Under the pieces are notes generated by a model. It had not been told where the DNA came from and made no database searches. It saw only the letters and a list, made by a program, of their open reading frames with translations. Both the position numbers and the translations under genes were made by a program. Positions 10,478 through 19,481 of a stretch of 64,000 nt of DNA are shown here, piece after piece. Numbering within the stretch: position 1 is the first letter of the stretch; every line of letters starts with the position of its first letter. The stretch is taken from the NCBI GenBank assembly GCA_031420415.1, contig JANOMT010000029.1, forward strand, positions 1-64,000. Reading direction: 5' to 3'. The DNA comes from JANYGA01 sp031420415. GTDB taxonomy: Bacteria; Vulcanimicrobiota; Vulcanimicrobiia; Vulcanimicrobiales; Vulcanimicrobiaceae.

Positions 10478-13150
10478 GTGATCGTTCGTCGTATCGTCCC
10501 ATACGTGCTCGCAATTCTCGCGTTCGGCGTGAACGCGCGAGCAGCGGAGGCACCCGCACCCGCACCCGCATCTCCCGGGCCGAGCCCAGTGGCACGTACG
10601 GCCGCAGCGACGGATGTGACATCGTCGCTGACGCCGCTCGCGTACGCGGCTTTTATAAAGAAAGCCGAGCGCCAGAGCGGTCTCATCGACCTCCTCAAAA
10701 AAGACGATGACGTCTATCTCGATCTCGGCGCAAACGAACTCGACCACCCGTTCATCGTGGCACCGGTCCTAGCATCGGGTGTTGGCGCGGATGCGTTTGC
10801 GGGTCGGATTTTTTCGCCGCTGCTCATCGAGTTCAAGCGTGTCGGTAAACGCGTCCTCTGGATCGATAAGAACGCTGATTTTACCGCACCTGCGAACTCG
10901 GCCGCGGCGAACGCACTCGCGATCTCCGTGACGGACTCCGTCATCAATAGCACGCCGATCGTCGCTGAAGACGAAGCGACGAAGCGCGTCGTTATCTCCG
11001 CGGCTTTCTTTCTGACGGATTTCGAAAACGTCGGTCGCGATCTCGGCGGTCGTGCCGCACCGACGTTCGTGCTCTTCGGCGGCCCATCGGCATCGAAGTT
11101 CAGCGTCGATGCGACGAAGTCGTACATCGAACGCACGAAAGCGTTGCCCAAGAATGACGAGATCCTCGCGAACCTCGCATTCGCCGGGCCTGCGGGGGAT
11201 CTCAGCGGCGCACCCGACGGCCGCGGCGTTCGGCTGCGGATGCACTATTCGATCGTCGAACCGCCCGCAACTGAGAGTTACGAGCCGCGACTCGCCGACG
11301 ATCGTGTGGGATACTTCATCACCGCGCACAAGAGGTTCGATGACGATACGTCGTCGTCGCCGTTCGTCCGGTACATCAATCGATGGAATTTCGGGCACGG
11401 GCCGATCGTCTATTACTTAACCAACGAAATTCCAGCACAGTACAAACCTGCGATCCGCGCGGGGCTACTCGCGTGGAACGATGCATTTGCGAAAGCGGGC
11501 ATACCCAACGCCGTCGAGGTACGCGATCAGCCGACCGATGCGGCTTGGGACCCCGACGACGTGCGGTATTCGACGGTTCGTTGGATTACGAGCGATCGTC
11601 GACCGTTTTCCGCATACGGCCCGCACATTTCCGATCCGCGAACGGGTGAGATCATTCGCGTGGAGATCGTGATCGATGGCGAGACGTTGCGTTCGATCAA
11701 GCGCGGCTACGCCGATCAAGTCGTGCCGTCGCGTGTCGCGCGCGACGCATCGGGGTTGCCGCTTGCGACGAATCCGCTCGCGAATGTTTGCATCGATACG
11801 GCGACGTGCGACACGAACGCGTACGATTCGGCCGATCTGGCGGCTGCGGGTTCCGTCGCGCTTCGTGCGTATGGTGCGTCGCCCAAAGCAACGGAGCAGT
11901 ACGCAAAGGATTGGCTCACGTCGGTCGTGTTGCACGAGTCCGGCCACAACTTCGGGTTGCGTCACAATTTCGTTTCCGCGACGCTCTATCCACTCGCGAG
12001 CCTCCACGACAAGCACTTCACGCAAACACACGGCCTCGTCGGTTCCGTGATGGGCTATACGCCGGTGAATATTTCGCCGCCGGGGACGCCACAGGGCGAT
12101 TATTTTCAGCTCAAGCTCGGGCCGTATGATTATTGGGCGATCCGCTACGGGTACGCATCGCCCGGTGGCGCGCATGCGTCCGTCGCGGATCGAGCGTTCT
12201 TGCACGCGATCGCAAGCGAGAGCACGCAGCCGCAGTTCGCCTACGCGACCGATGAGGATGCCAACGGGCCGCTCGCGATCGATCCGCGGATCGCGACGTT
12301 CCATCTCTCGAGCGATCCGCTGGCATTCGATGCGAACCAATTCGCCGTCGCGGGCGATCTCGCGCGCCGACTCGATCGCATCTATCCGCGCGACGATCGT
12401 CCGTACGCAGAAGAACGCGCGACCTTCGAAACGTTGCTCGGCACGTATCGTCGCGCGGCGATGCTCGCCACGAAATACGTCGGCGGCACGTACACGTCGC
12501 GCGATCATCGCGGTCAACCCGGCGGCGTGGCACCGATCCGCCCCGTGCCGCGCACCGAAGCTCGGCGCGCGTTCGCGATGCTTTCGGAGCACGTGTTTTC
12601 CGCGCACGCCTTGCAATTTTCGCCGACGCTCCTCGCGGATCTCGGACCCAACCACTACCTGCATCGTGGCATCGATCGCATCGACGCACCCGATTTCCCG
12701 GTCGAAGAAGAAGTCGCGGCGCTGCAAGACGGCGTGATGTATGCGATGTTCTCTCCCGAGGCGATGAGTCGTCTCGCAAATGCCGCATACAAGGCGGCGC
12801 CGGGCGCGCGCACGATGTCGCTCGACGATCTTTTCATCTGGACGCAGGCCGCGGTGTGGGGAGATCTCGCGCCGAATCTCGCAACGATTCCCGCACCGCA
12901 TCGCGCGTTGCAACGGCGGTACACCGGGCTCCTCATCGCCTACGCACTCGCGCCGAGTTTCGTCGTACAATCGATCGGCTACCCGAGCGATACGGCGTCG
13001 CTCGCGAGCTACGAACTGCGTCGCCTCGCACCCGCAGTCGATGTGGCGCTGCGTTCGCGCACGCTCGACGTCGCTACGCGCGCGCATCTCGAAGATATGC
13101 GCGCACGGGTGCGGCACGCTCTCGACGCGAGCGCCGTGAGAGGGGCGTGA
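10478..13150 (+). CDS. Secreted zinc-dependent metalloprotease (DUF5117/DUF5118-type)
   Basis: An 890-residue protein with a GTG start and an N-terminal signal peptide (cleavage probably near residues 22-24, after VNARA), then an Ala/Pro linker. The metzincin-like zinc site is H486-E487-S-G-H490-N-F-G-L-R-H496, followed by a Met-turn-like region (VGSVMGYTPVN). This layout matches the large periplasmic or secreted proteases of the DUF5117/DUF5118 group found in acidobacteria and bacteroidetes. It probably degrades extracellular protein. Its stop overlaps the folP start (GTGA), so the two are translationally coupled although functionally unrelated. Confidence 0.85.
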   Translation: MIVRRIVPYVLAILAFGVNARAAEAPAPAPASPGPSPVARTAAATDVTSSLTPLAYAAFIKKAERQSGLIDLLKKDDDVYLDLGANELDHPFIVAPVLASGVGADAFAGRIFSPLLIEFKRVGKRVLWIDKNADFTAPANSAAANALAISVTDSVINSTPIVAEDEATKRVVISAAFFLTDFENVGRDLGGRAAPTFVLFGGPSASKFSVDATKSYIERTKALPKNDEILANLAFAGPAGDLSGAPDGRGVRLRMHYSIVEPPATESYEPRLADDRVGYFITAHKRFDDDTSSSPFVRYINRWNFGHGPIVYYLTNEIPAQYKPAIRAGLLAWNDAFAKAGIPNAVEVRDQPTDAAWDPDDVRYSTVRWITSDRRPFSAYGPHISDPRTGEIIRVEIVIDGETLRSIKRGYADQVVPSRVARDASGLPLATNPLANVCIDTATCDTNAYDSADLAAAGSVALRAYGASPKATEQYAKDWLTSVVLHESGHNFGLRHNFVSATLYPLASLHDKHFTQTHGLVGSVMGYTPVNISPPGTPQGDYFQLKLGPYDYWAIRYGYASPGGAHASVADRAFLHAIASESTQPQFAYATDEDANGPLAIDPRIATFHLSSDPLAFDANQFAVAGDLARRLDRIYPRDDRPYAEERATFETLLGTYRRAAMLATKYVGGTYTSRDHRGQPGGVAPIRPVPRTEARRAFAMLSEHVFSAHALQFSPTLLADLGPNHYLHRGIDRIDAPDFPVEEEVAALQDGVMYAMFSPEAMSRLANAAYKAAPGARTMSLDDLFIWTQAAVWGDLAPNLATIPAPHRALQRRYTGLLIAYALAPSFVVQSIGYPSDTASLASYELRRLAPAVDVALRSRTLDVATRAHLEDMRARVRHALDASAVRGA

Positions 13151-14373
13151 AGATCCAGCCGAACGCGCGCGTCCTCGCTCGCGATGCTGCAACCACCGCG
13201 ACCGAACGCTTGCGCGCGTATCTTCCGGCAAACGCCGTCGAAGGCGCGCGTAATGCGGCCGAGACGCGCATCATCGCGATCGATGCGCCGGGCTCGGGTG
13301 CGTCGGCGCTGACCGAAGCGCTTCGGGCTGCGGGAGCGGTCGTGCATCGCGACGAGGCGCGGCTCGTGCTGGTCGCGACGCGCGCCACGCTCGATGCCGC
13401 GTGCGCGGCGGTCGCAGCCGATCCGTCGAGCGCCGCGCTCGCAACCGAAGCGCTGCGAGCCTTCGTTGCCGACGGCACACCATCGTCGACGCTGCGGATG
13501 CGGGATCGCCACCTCGAACTCGGCGGGCGCGCGCGCGTGATGGGCATCCTCAACGTCACGCCGGATTCATTCTACGATAAGGGCTCGTACAACGGCGTCG
13601 ACCGCGCGCGCTCGCGGGCGCACGAGATGGTCGCCCTCGGTGCCGACGTGATCGACATCGGCGGACAATCGTACGCGCATTGGAATCCGAAAATCGCGGC
13701 CGACGAAGAACGCGATCGTGTCGTGCCCGTCGTCGAAGCGCTCGTGGGCGACAATATCGGGGTCGCGCTATCGATCGACACTTTCAAAGCGAGCGTTGCC
13801 GAAGCAGCACTCGCGGCGGGCGCGCATCTCATTAATGATTGTAGCGGTCTCTCCGATCCCGCGCTCGCGGGTGTCGTCGCGCGCTACGACGCCGGGCTCG
13901 TCGTGATGCATATCAAAGGTGAGCTCAACGTGCGTTCGGTCGCGTATCCCTACGACGATGTGATGGCGGAAATCTCTGCGTTCTTGCGCGAGCGCCTCGA
14001 TGCGGCGCGCGCGGGAGGCGTCGCCGAAGACTCGCTCGTGATCGATCCAGGCCTCGAGTTCGGCAAAGAGCCCGCGACCGATCTCGAGATCCTCGAACGC
14101 TTCGGCGATCTCCGATCGCTTGGCGTCCCGATTCTCTTTGCCGCGAGTCGCAAGAGCTTTATCGGCCGCGTCTTCGATCGGTCGGCGAAAGAACTGCTGG
14201 TGCCGTCGCTTGCGACCGCCGCGATCGGGATTTTTGCGGGTGCCAGGCTCGTGCGCGTGCACGACGTCGAGGAAACGACGCAACTCGCGCGGATGATCGG
14301 CGCGGTGCGCCCGGAGAGCCGCGCGCGTCTCGCGTTCGCGGCGGGGATGCCTGGAACGCCTGCGGCAACGTAG
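13147..14373 (+). CDS. folP: Dihydropteroate synthase with N-terminal extension
   Basis: A 408-residue protein. I chose the GTG at 13147, which overlaps the upstream TGA and is preceded by a GAGAGGGG purine run; an upstream extension to 12856 would be a shadow of the protease. The catalytic TIM barrel begins near residue 130 with GILNVTPDSF (N136) and continues with DIGGQSYAHW, SIDTFKASV, INDCSGL, DPGLEFGK and ASRKSFIG. It joins 7,8-dihydropterin pyrophosphate to p-aminobenzoate in folate synthesis. The first ~125 residues are extra compared with standard ~275-residue FolP and look like a small alpha/beta domain. The folK-folE2 fusion lies 3.6 kb downstream, so folate genes cluster here. Confidence 0.9.
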   Translation: MKIQPNARVLARDAATTATERLRAYLPANAVEGARNAAETRIIAIDAPGSGASALTEALRAAGAVVHRDEARLVLVATRATLDAACAAVAADPSSAALATEALRAFVADGTPSSTLRMRDRHLELGGRARVMGILNVTPDSFYDKGSYNGVDRARSRAHEMVALGADVIDIGGQSYAHWNPKIAADEERDRVVPVVEALVGDNIGVALSIDTFKASVAEAALAAGAHLINDCSGLSDPALAGVVARYDAGLVVMHIKGELNVRSVAYPYDDVMAEISAFLRERLDAARAGGVAEDSLVIDPGLEFGKEPATDLEILERFGDLRSLGVPILFAASRKSFIGRVFDRSAKELLVPSLATAAIGIFAGARLVRVHDVEETTQLARMIGAVRPESRARLAFAAGMPGTPAAT

Positions 14374-14399
14374 CAACGAGGTCGTCTTCTAACGAAAAT

Positions 14400-14711
14400 T
14401 CATCGTGTGAAGGCGACGATACTCGACCCGACGGCGCCCGTTACGAGCGCGATTGCGACGGCGAGCTTCGCGAACACCGAGGCCTCGCGCATCGGTCGAG
14501 GGAGCCGGATCTGTTCGAAAAATCCGATGGTGGTCGACTCGGTGGCAAACCACGCTGGGTACAGGTCTTCGAGGGACGGGGTCGGGGTCGAGGTGCGCGG
14601 TGATTCCCGGTGTTCGGGTAGCTCGGTTCGACGATTCGTGAACGATGCCAGCCTGCTTGCGGTCTGGTCGGTCGAATACGAGGGTCCGGAAACGCGATTG
14701 GTGACGAGCAT
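14400..14711 (-). CDS. Possible small C-terminally anchored membrane protein
   Basis: A minus-strand frame of about 103 residues (a further in-frame start at 14744 would add 11). It has a polar Ser/Thr/Pro-rich body and one hydrophobic segment near the C-terminus (FAKLAVAIALVTGAVGSSI). An opposite-strand frame of similar length exists, and neither is recognisable. I favour the minus strand because of the plausible tail anchor and the divergent promoter layout with the SARP gene. It may not be a gene. Confidence 0.3.
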   Translation of the reverse strand: MLVTNRVSGPSYSTDQTASRLASFTNRRTELPEHRESPRTSTPTPSLEDLYPAWFATESTTIGFFEQIRLPRPMREASVFAKLAVAIALVTGAVGSSIVAFTR

Positions 14712-14767
14712 CGAATGGAGCCTTTCGTAGCCCGAATCCGGCAAGTGCCGAATTCTGACTATACGCT

Positions 14768-14819
14768 ACCGAACGGAGCGTCCGATCAGGAGCCGCTCAG
14801 CGTCCGATTAACGTTCGGT
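14768..14819 (+). promoter_or_regulatory. Direct-repeat array upstream of the SARP regulator gene
   Basis: AGCGTCCGAT occurs twice, at 14777-14786 and 14799-14808, exactly 22 bp apart (two helical turns). The pair is flanked by an inverted repeat, ACCGAAC (14768-14774) and GTTCGGT (14813-14819). The block ends about 66 bases before the start of the SARP-type regulator. SARP proteins are known to bind tandem repeats spaced by whole helical turns, so this is a plausible autoregulatory operator. Confidence 0.45.
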
Positions 14820-14885
14820 TACGAAGCGGACCGTGACGCGAAACGATGCGAAGGAACACGTCCGGCCGATGGCTGAAATGTCGGA

Positions 14886-17800
14886 ATGTCCCGACCGCAA
14901 ACACCGCTCTCGGTGCGACTGTTCGGACCTCCGCGCGTCACCCTCGGCTGCGCCCCATTCGTCTTGCGTGCGCCGAGTCGCGCGCTACTCGTTATCGCTT
15001 TTCTCGCGCTCAATGCGGGGATCGCTTCGCGCAGGCGTATCGCGTTTGCGCTGTGGCCCGATACCGATGAGGCGGGTGCTCTCGCTAATCTGCGCCGCCA
15101 CCTGGCCTTACTTGAAGAGGCGCTTCCCGGCGATCCGCCGTGGATTGGCAAAGACCGCGTTAATCTCCGCTGGCTTGGCGAAGGTCGCGCCGACATCGAC
15201 GTCGTGCGTTACGAAGCCACCGGTCCGGAGACCATGGCGAATCAGGAAATCGCCGATCTTTATACGGGCGATCTCTGCGATGGTGTTGCGGATGAATGGC
15301 TGGCCCCGCATCGCGAACGTTTGCGCGATCGGCAACTCGCGTTACTCGAGCGGCTCGTCGCGCGCTACCGTGATGAGGCGAATCTTCCGGCGGCACTCGG
15401 CGCCACGCAGGCCGCGCTCCAGATCGACCCTTGGCGCGAAGACGTCGTGCGCGAGCGCTTGTCGATTCGCTTCGAGCTTGGAGACCGTGCCGGTGCCGTA
15501 AATGAATACCTTCGGTTCCGCGAGCGTTTGGGCGCCGAAATGGGTGTCGAGCCGCTCCCGGAGACGGAGTCAGCCTTCGCGTCGTTTGCAGAAGCGAAAA
15601 AATCGGGTGCGGATGCACGCACCCTAGCCACGTGCCCTCGGAATAATCTGCCGCTTCCACTGACGACGTTCCACGGGCGCTCGGAAGAAATGGCGGCGCT
15701 AAAAGATCGTCTGCACGACGCGCGTTTGGTCACGATTTGGGGACCAGGAGGTCTGGGCAAGACGCGTCTTGCAATCGAGTTCGCTCTCCAGGAGCGCGAC
15801 GACTTCGAGGGCGGCGTTCGTTTCGTAAATCTGGCATCGGTGAGCGAAGCCGATGTCGTCCGAGAGGCGATCGCGACTGCGATCGGGATCCACCGACTCG
15901 GCGGGCGGGATCCCGTCGCGGCAGCGGCCGACGTTCTTGGCGAACGGCGGGTACTCGTCATCTTCGATAATTGCGAACACGTGCTGGATTTCGTGGCATC
16001 GTTTTGCGGCAGCCTCCTCGCGCGGTGTCCGAACGTTCGCGTCGTCGCGACCAGCCGCGAGCCGCTCGGTATGCAGGGCGAGTCCGTTTTCGATCTGCGA
16101 CCACTGCACGTCCCCGGCTACGAGACGTCTCTTCCGTCATCCGAAATTTTCATGCTTCCGGCCGTCGAAATTTTCATGAATCGGGCCGCATTGCCGATGT
16201 CGCAAGTCTCCGCTACGACGATACGGTACGTCCTAGAGATTTGTCGCCACCTCGACGGTTTGCCGCTAGCGATCGAACTCGCGGCCGCGCAAGCGACCTC
16301 GATGGGAGTTGAGGAACTCATGCGCTCGCTCGAACATCGATTCGAAGTCTTGACCTCGGGAAATCGCGCTGCGCTCCCGCGCCAGCAGACGATGTACGCG
16401 ACGATCGATTGGAGTTTCGAACGCTTACCCGATGCCGAACGCGACGTCTTCGTGCAACTCGGCGCGTTTTCGGGCGAGTTCACGCGGGCGGCTGCCGTCG
16501 CCGTCTGTCGCGTCGTCGCGAACGAGCCGCGCATCGTCGCCGACGCGCTCAAACATCTCGTTGCGAAATCGCTGTTACACGAAAGCTTCGTCGATGACGA
16601 ACGGCGTTATTATTTTTTAGAAACGATCCGAGCCTTCAGCGAAGAAAAATTGCGCATGCACCCGCAATGTGTCGACGTACGCAGACGGCATGCCGAGAAG
16701 TATATCGACATCGCAGCCGAGACGGAAAACTCGTTCTGGACGGGTACGACGCGCGGATGGCTACGTCGCATCGAGGCCGAAATAGACGACGTTCGTTCCG
16801 CGCTCCACTGGCTTTTCGACGAGGCTCGCGATCCGCAAAGTGGCGTCAGACTCCTCAATTCGCTCAGCGCTTTCTGGCTCGATAGCTGTCGCTTTGCCGA
16901 GGCGGAGGCGTGGAACGCGCGGGCGATCGAAATTGGCGAGTTGGCTCTGGGGCGTAGCGCGTTCGTCAAGTTGCACGTCGATGCGAACCTCTATTTAAAT
17001 CGCTTGGGTCGCGGCGCGCTCGCGCGCGAACACATCGATGAAGCGATGCGTCTTGGTTCCGAGTGCGACGACGCGTTGGGCTGCGAATTACGCATGATGT
17101 ACGCGATCACGGCCATGCGCCAGAACGATGCCTCCGTCGATGTCGCGGCGGTACAACGCGAGGCCCTCGCGGCCGCCCGTCGCGCGGGCGACGTGCGGCA
17201 TGAAGCCCAAATACTCTTACATATTGGTTTCGGACCCTTCACGAGAACCGTCGACGAGGTGGCACTTTACGAATCGCTCGAGATCGCGTGTCTTCACGGC
17301 TTTCGGTGGATCGCATTTCGCGCGCGGCACGCTCTCTCCGTGGCTGCGGATATCGCGGGCCGATCCGAGGCGGCGCAGGTCTTACTCCTGGACGCGGTCG
17401 CAACGTATCGCGAGGGTGGAAGCCGGGGCAGGCATTTTGCGAGCTGGATGTTGCTGAAGTACGCAAAGCTCGAAATGACGCGAGCGAACTTCGCCGAGGC
17501 GCACGATGCGCTCGTCGAGGTCTTTTCGATCGCGGCGACGCTCGGCACGAAGGTCGCATGTTGCGAGCCGCTCCTCCTAGCCGCCGAGATCGCCACGATG
17601 TGTTCGCAGCCCGAGGCAGCGGCGGAATTATATGGGGCTGCCTCGGCGTTTGCTGGCGATGAGACAGATCCCGGGCTCCGCGAGCCCTTCCGAGCCTCTA
17701 TTGAGGCGCGGATGCGATGCCTCCCCGTGCGGTCGGAAATCGAGCGAAGTTTCGATCGCGGTCGAGAATTTGGCATCGCAGATGCCAGGCGAGCGTTGCT

Positions 17801-17924
17801 GCGGATCGAGTTACCCGCAGCCATCGAAGACGTCACGCGCCTCGCGCCGGACCGGCCGGTTCGCGAACACGCGAACGGAGCGAACCCGAGCCCGTATCAT
17901 CCGTTTGCGGCGCTCACAATTTGA
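14886..17924 (+). CDS. AfsR/SARP-family regulator with BTAD, NB-ARC ATPase and TPR-like domains
   Basis: A 1012-residue transcriptional regulator. Residues ~8-95 form an OmpR-like winged-helix DNA-binding domain (RLFGPPRVTLG, then ALWPDTDEAGALANLRRHLA). Residues ~100-235 form a bacterial transcriptional activation domain. An NB-ARC/STAND ATPase follows, with Walker A GPGGLGKT (286-293) and Walker B VLVIFDNCEHVLD. A long helical-repeat region (~600-1000) probably senses a ligand or partner. Such proteins switch on target promoters when ATP and an inducer open the STAND module. The gene stands alone between folP and folK-folE2 with its own repeat-containing upstream region. Target genes are unknown. 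Confidence 0.85.
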   Translation: MSRPQTPLSVRLFGPPRVTLGCAPFVLRAPSRALLVIAFLALNAGIASRRRIAFALWPDTDEAGALANLRRHLALLEEALPGDPPWIGKDRVNLRWLGEGRADIDVVRYEATGPETMANQEIADLYTGDLCDGVADEWLAPHRERLRDRQLALLERLVARYRDEANLPAALGATQAALQIDPWREDVVRERLSIRFELGDRAGAVNEYLRFRERLGAEMGVEPLPETESAFASFAEAKKSGADARTLATCPRNNLPLPLTTFHGRSEEMAALKDRLHDARLVTIWGPGGLGKTRLAIEFALQERDDFEGGVRFVNLASVSEADVVREAIATAIGIHRLGGRDPVAAAADVLGERRVLVIFDNCEHVLDFVASFCGSLLARCPNVRVVATSREPLGMQGESVFDLRPLHVPGYETSLPSSEIFMLPAVEIFMNRAALPMSQVSATTIRYVLEICRHLDGLPLAIELAAAQATSMGVEELMRSLEHRFEVLTSGNRAALPRQQTMYATIDWSFERLPDAERDVFVQLGAFSGEFTRAAAVAVCRVVANEPRIVADALKHLVAKSLLHESFVDDERRYYFLETIRAFSEEKLRMHPQCVDVRRRHAEKYIDIAAETENSFWTGTTRGWLRRIEAEIDDVRSALHWLFDEARDPQSGVRLLNSLSAFWLDSCRFAEAEAWNARAIEIGELALGRSAFVKLHVDANLYLNRLGRGALAREHIDEAMRLGSECDDALGCELRMMYAITAMRQNDASVDVAAVQREALAAARRAGDVRHEAQILLHIGFGPFTRTVDEVALYESLEIACLHGFRWIAFRARHALSVAADIAGRSEAAQVLLLDAVATYREGGSRGRHFASWMLLKYAKLEMTRANFAEAHDALVEVFSIAATLGTKVACCEPLLLAAEIATMCSQPEAAAELYGAASAFAGDETDPGLREPFRASIEARMRCLPVRSEIERSFDRGREFGIADARRALLRIELPAAIEDVTRLAPDRPVREHANGANPSPYHPFAALTI

Positions 17925-17984
17925 AGGTACCACTGATTCGCGAGCGCAGCATGATCGGAAACCAAGCGAGTTCGGAGTAGGTCT

Positions 17985-19472
17985 ATGCTTCGTATGCGCA
18001 CCGTCTACGTGGGACTCGGCTCGAACCTCGGCGACCGGCAGGGGAACATCCTTCAAGCGCTTCAGAAGCTGCGAGCGAGATGCGTGGTTTCGGCCGTCTC
18101 GGCATACTTCGAGACGCAGCCCGTCGCGGGCGTCGAGGGTCCGGCTTTTTATAACGTGGCGGCGAAATTGACGACCGACCTCGAGCCGGAGGCATTCGAA
18201 CGCTTCATTCGTGACGTGGAGATTGCAATCGGCCGGCAACGGGCGCAGCATCTCGCAGCGCGGCCGATCGATATCGACATTCTCCTCATCGACGATCTGG
18301 TTCACGATTACGGTCGCTTTGAAGTGCCGCATCCCTATCTCGCGCAGCGCCCGTTTAACGTGGTTCCGCTCGCTGAGATCGCTTCCGACGTCGTCGAGCC
18401 CAAGACGAAGCAGACGATCGGCGCACTCGCGGCTGCGTGTAATGCAACGGGGATCGTCCGTAAGCAACGGTCGTTAAATTTCTTGGCGAATCGTCAGGAA
18501 GACGAGCCCGACGTGAAGCTGTCGATCAATCGCGTCGGCGTCTCGAGCGTGAAGCGCATGATCCGCCTCGATATCGGCGGTCGCGAGACGGTCTTCAATG
18601 GCGAATTTTCGATGGTCGCCGATCTCGCGCCCAACAAAGCGGGCGTCCACATGTCGCGCTTCTCCGAACTGCTCGAGGAAGCGACGCTCGACGTTCTCGC
18701 GCGAAGCGAGAAGCCGGGACGGATCGAAGACGTCGTGACGCAGATCGCGCGCGAGATCGTCGATTCGCAGAAGGCACTCCGCGCCGACGTTCGCTTGCGC
18801 GCGGATTTCGGTCTCGAGCGCTGGACGCCCGTAAGCGGCAAACGCAGCGAAGAGACCTACAAGCTCATCGGTATCGCGCACGCCGACAAGCACGGCGTGC
18901 GGCGTGCGATCGGCGTCGAAGCCGAAGGCATGACGGCGTGCCCGTGCGCCCAGTTGATGGTTCGCGAGCACAGCCTACGGGAACTCGTCGAGGCCGGATT
19001 TTCCGAGGCCGACGCGAATCGCGCGCTCGATGCGTTGCCGGTCGCGACGCATAATCAGCGCGGCCTCGGTTCGATCCTCATCGGCACGGGCGACGATCGT
19101 GATCTCGAAATTCGAGCCGAAGATCTCGTCGAGATCGTGGAAAATTCGATGTCGAGCGAGACATACGATCTCCTCAAGCGACCCGACGAATTCTTCATCG
19201 TCAATAAATCGCATCACAACCCAAAGTTCGTCGAAGACGTGGTGCGCGGCATCATGGCGCGCGCGCTCGATATCTATGCGGATTTTCCCGACCACACGTT
19301 CGTGCGAGCGACGCAAGTCAATTACGAGTCGATTCACAAACACGATGCGTTCGCAGAAGCCTTCGGCACGTTCGGCGAGTTGCGTCGCGAGCTGCGCACG
19401 GGTGCGTACGACGGGGTGAAGACCGATCTCGCATCGTGGCTCGGCACGCGGCCGTCGCCGGTGATCGTCTAG
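17985..19472 (+). CDS. Bifunctional FolK-FolE2 fusion (HPPK plus GTP cyclohydrolase IB)
   Basis: One uninterrupted 495-residue frame. Residues ~5-158 are 6-hydroxymethyl-7,8-dihydropterin pyrophosphokinase (GLGSNLGDR near the start, then the HPPK signature RPIDIDILLIDD). Residues ~180-495 are GTP cyclohydrolase IB (FolE2), with the active-site segment ACPCAQLMVREHS (C319 and C321) and the conserved PVATHNQRG and VNKSHHNPKFVED motifs. The enzyme would carry out both the first committed step (GTP to dihydroneopterin triphosphate) and the pyrophosphorylation step before FolP. The FolE2 type works with various divalent metals and is often zinc-independent. folP is upstream on the same strand. The 9-base gap to the next gene suggests co-transcription. 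Confidence 0.9.
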   Translation: MLRMRTVYVGLGSNLGDRQGNILQALQKLRARCVVSAVSAYFETQPVAGVEGPAFYNVAAKLTTDLEPEAFERFIRDVEIAIGRQRAQHLAARPIDIDILLIDDLVHDYGRFEVPHPYLAQRPFNVVPLAEIASDVVEPKTKQTIGALAAACNATGIVRKQRSLNFLANRQEDEPDVKLSINRVGVSSVKRMIRLDIGGRETVFNGEFSMVADLAPNKAGVHMSRFSELLEEATLDVLARSEKPGRIEDVVTQIAREIVDSQKALRADVRLRADFGLERWTPVSGKRSEETYKLIGIAHADKHGVRRAIGVEAEGMTACPCAQLMVREHSLRELVEAGFSEADANRALDALPVATHNQRGLGSILIGTGDDRDLEIRAEDLVEIVENSMSSETYDLLKRPDEFFIVNKSHHNPKFVEDVVRGIMARALDIYADFPDHTFVRATQVNYESIHKHDAFAEAFGTFGELRRELRTGAYDGVKTDLASWLGTRPSPVIV

Positions 19473-19481
19473 CTTCGATCG

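Noticed and set aside
12856..13146. Long N-terminal extension of the folP frame into the protease gene
   Set aside because: The extra residues are arginine-rich shadow of the protease frame. The GTG at 13147 with a purine-rich site and GTGA overlap is the natural start.
14407..14730. Plus-strand 107-residue frame between folP and the SARP gene
   Set aside because: No ribosome site, no recognisable pattern, and the opposite strand has a more protein-like hydrophobic tail. Neither is certain.
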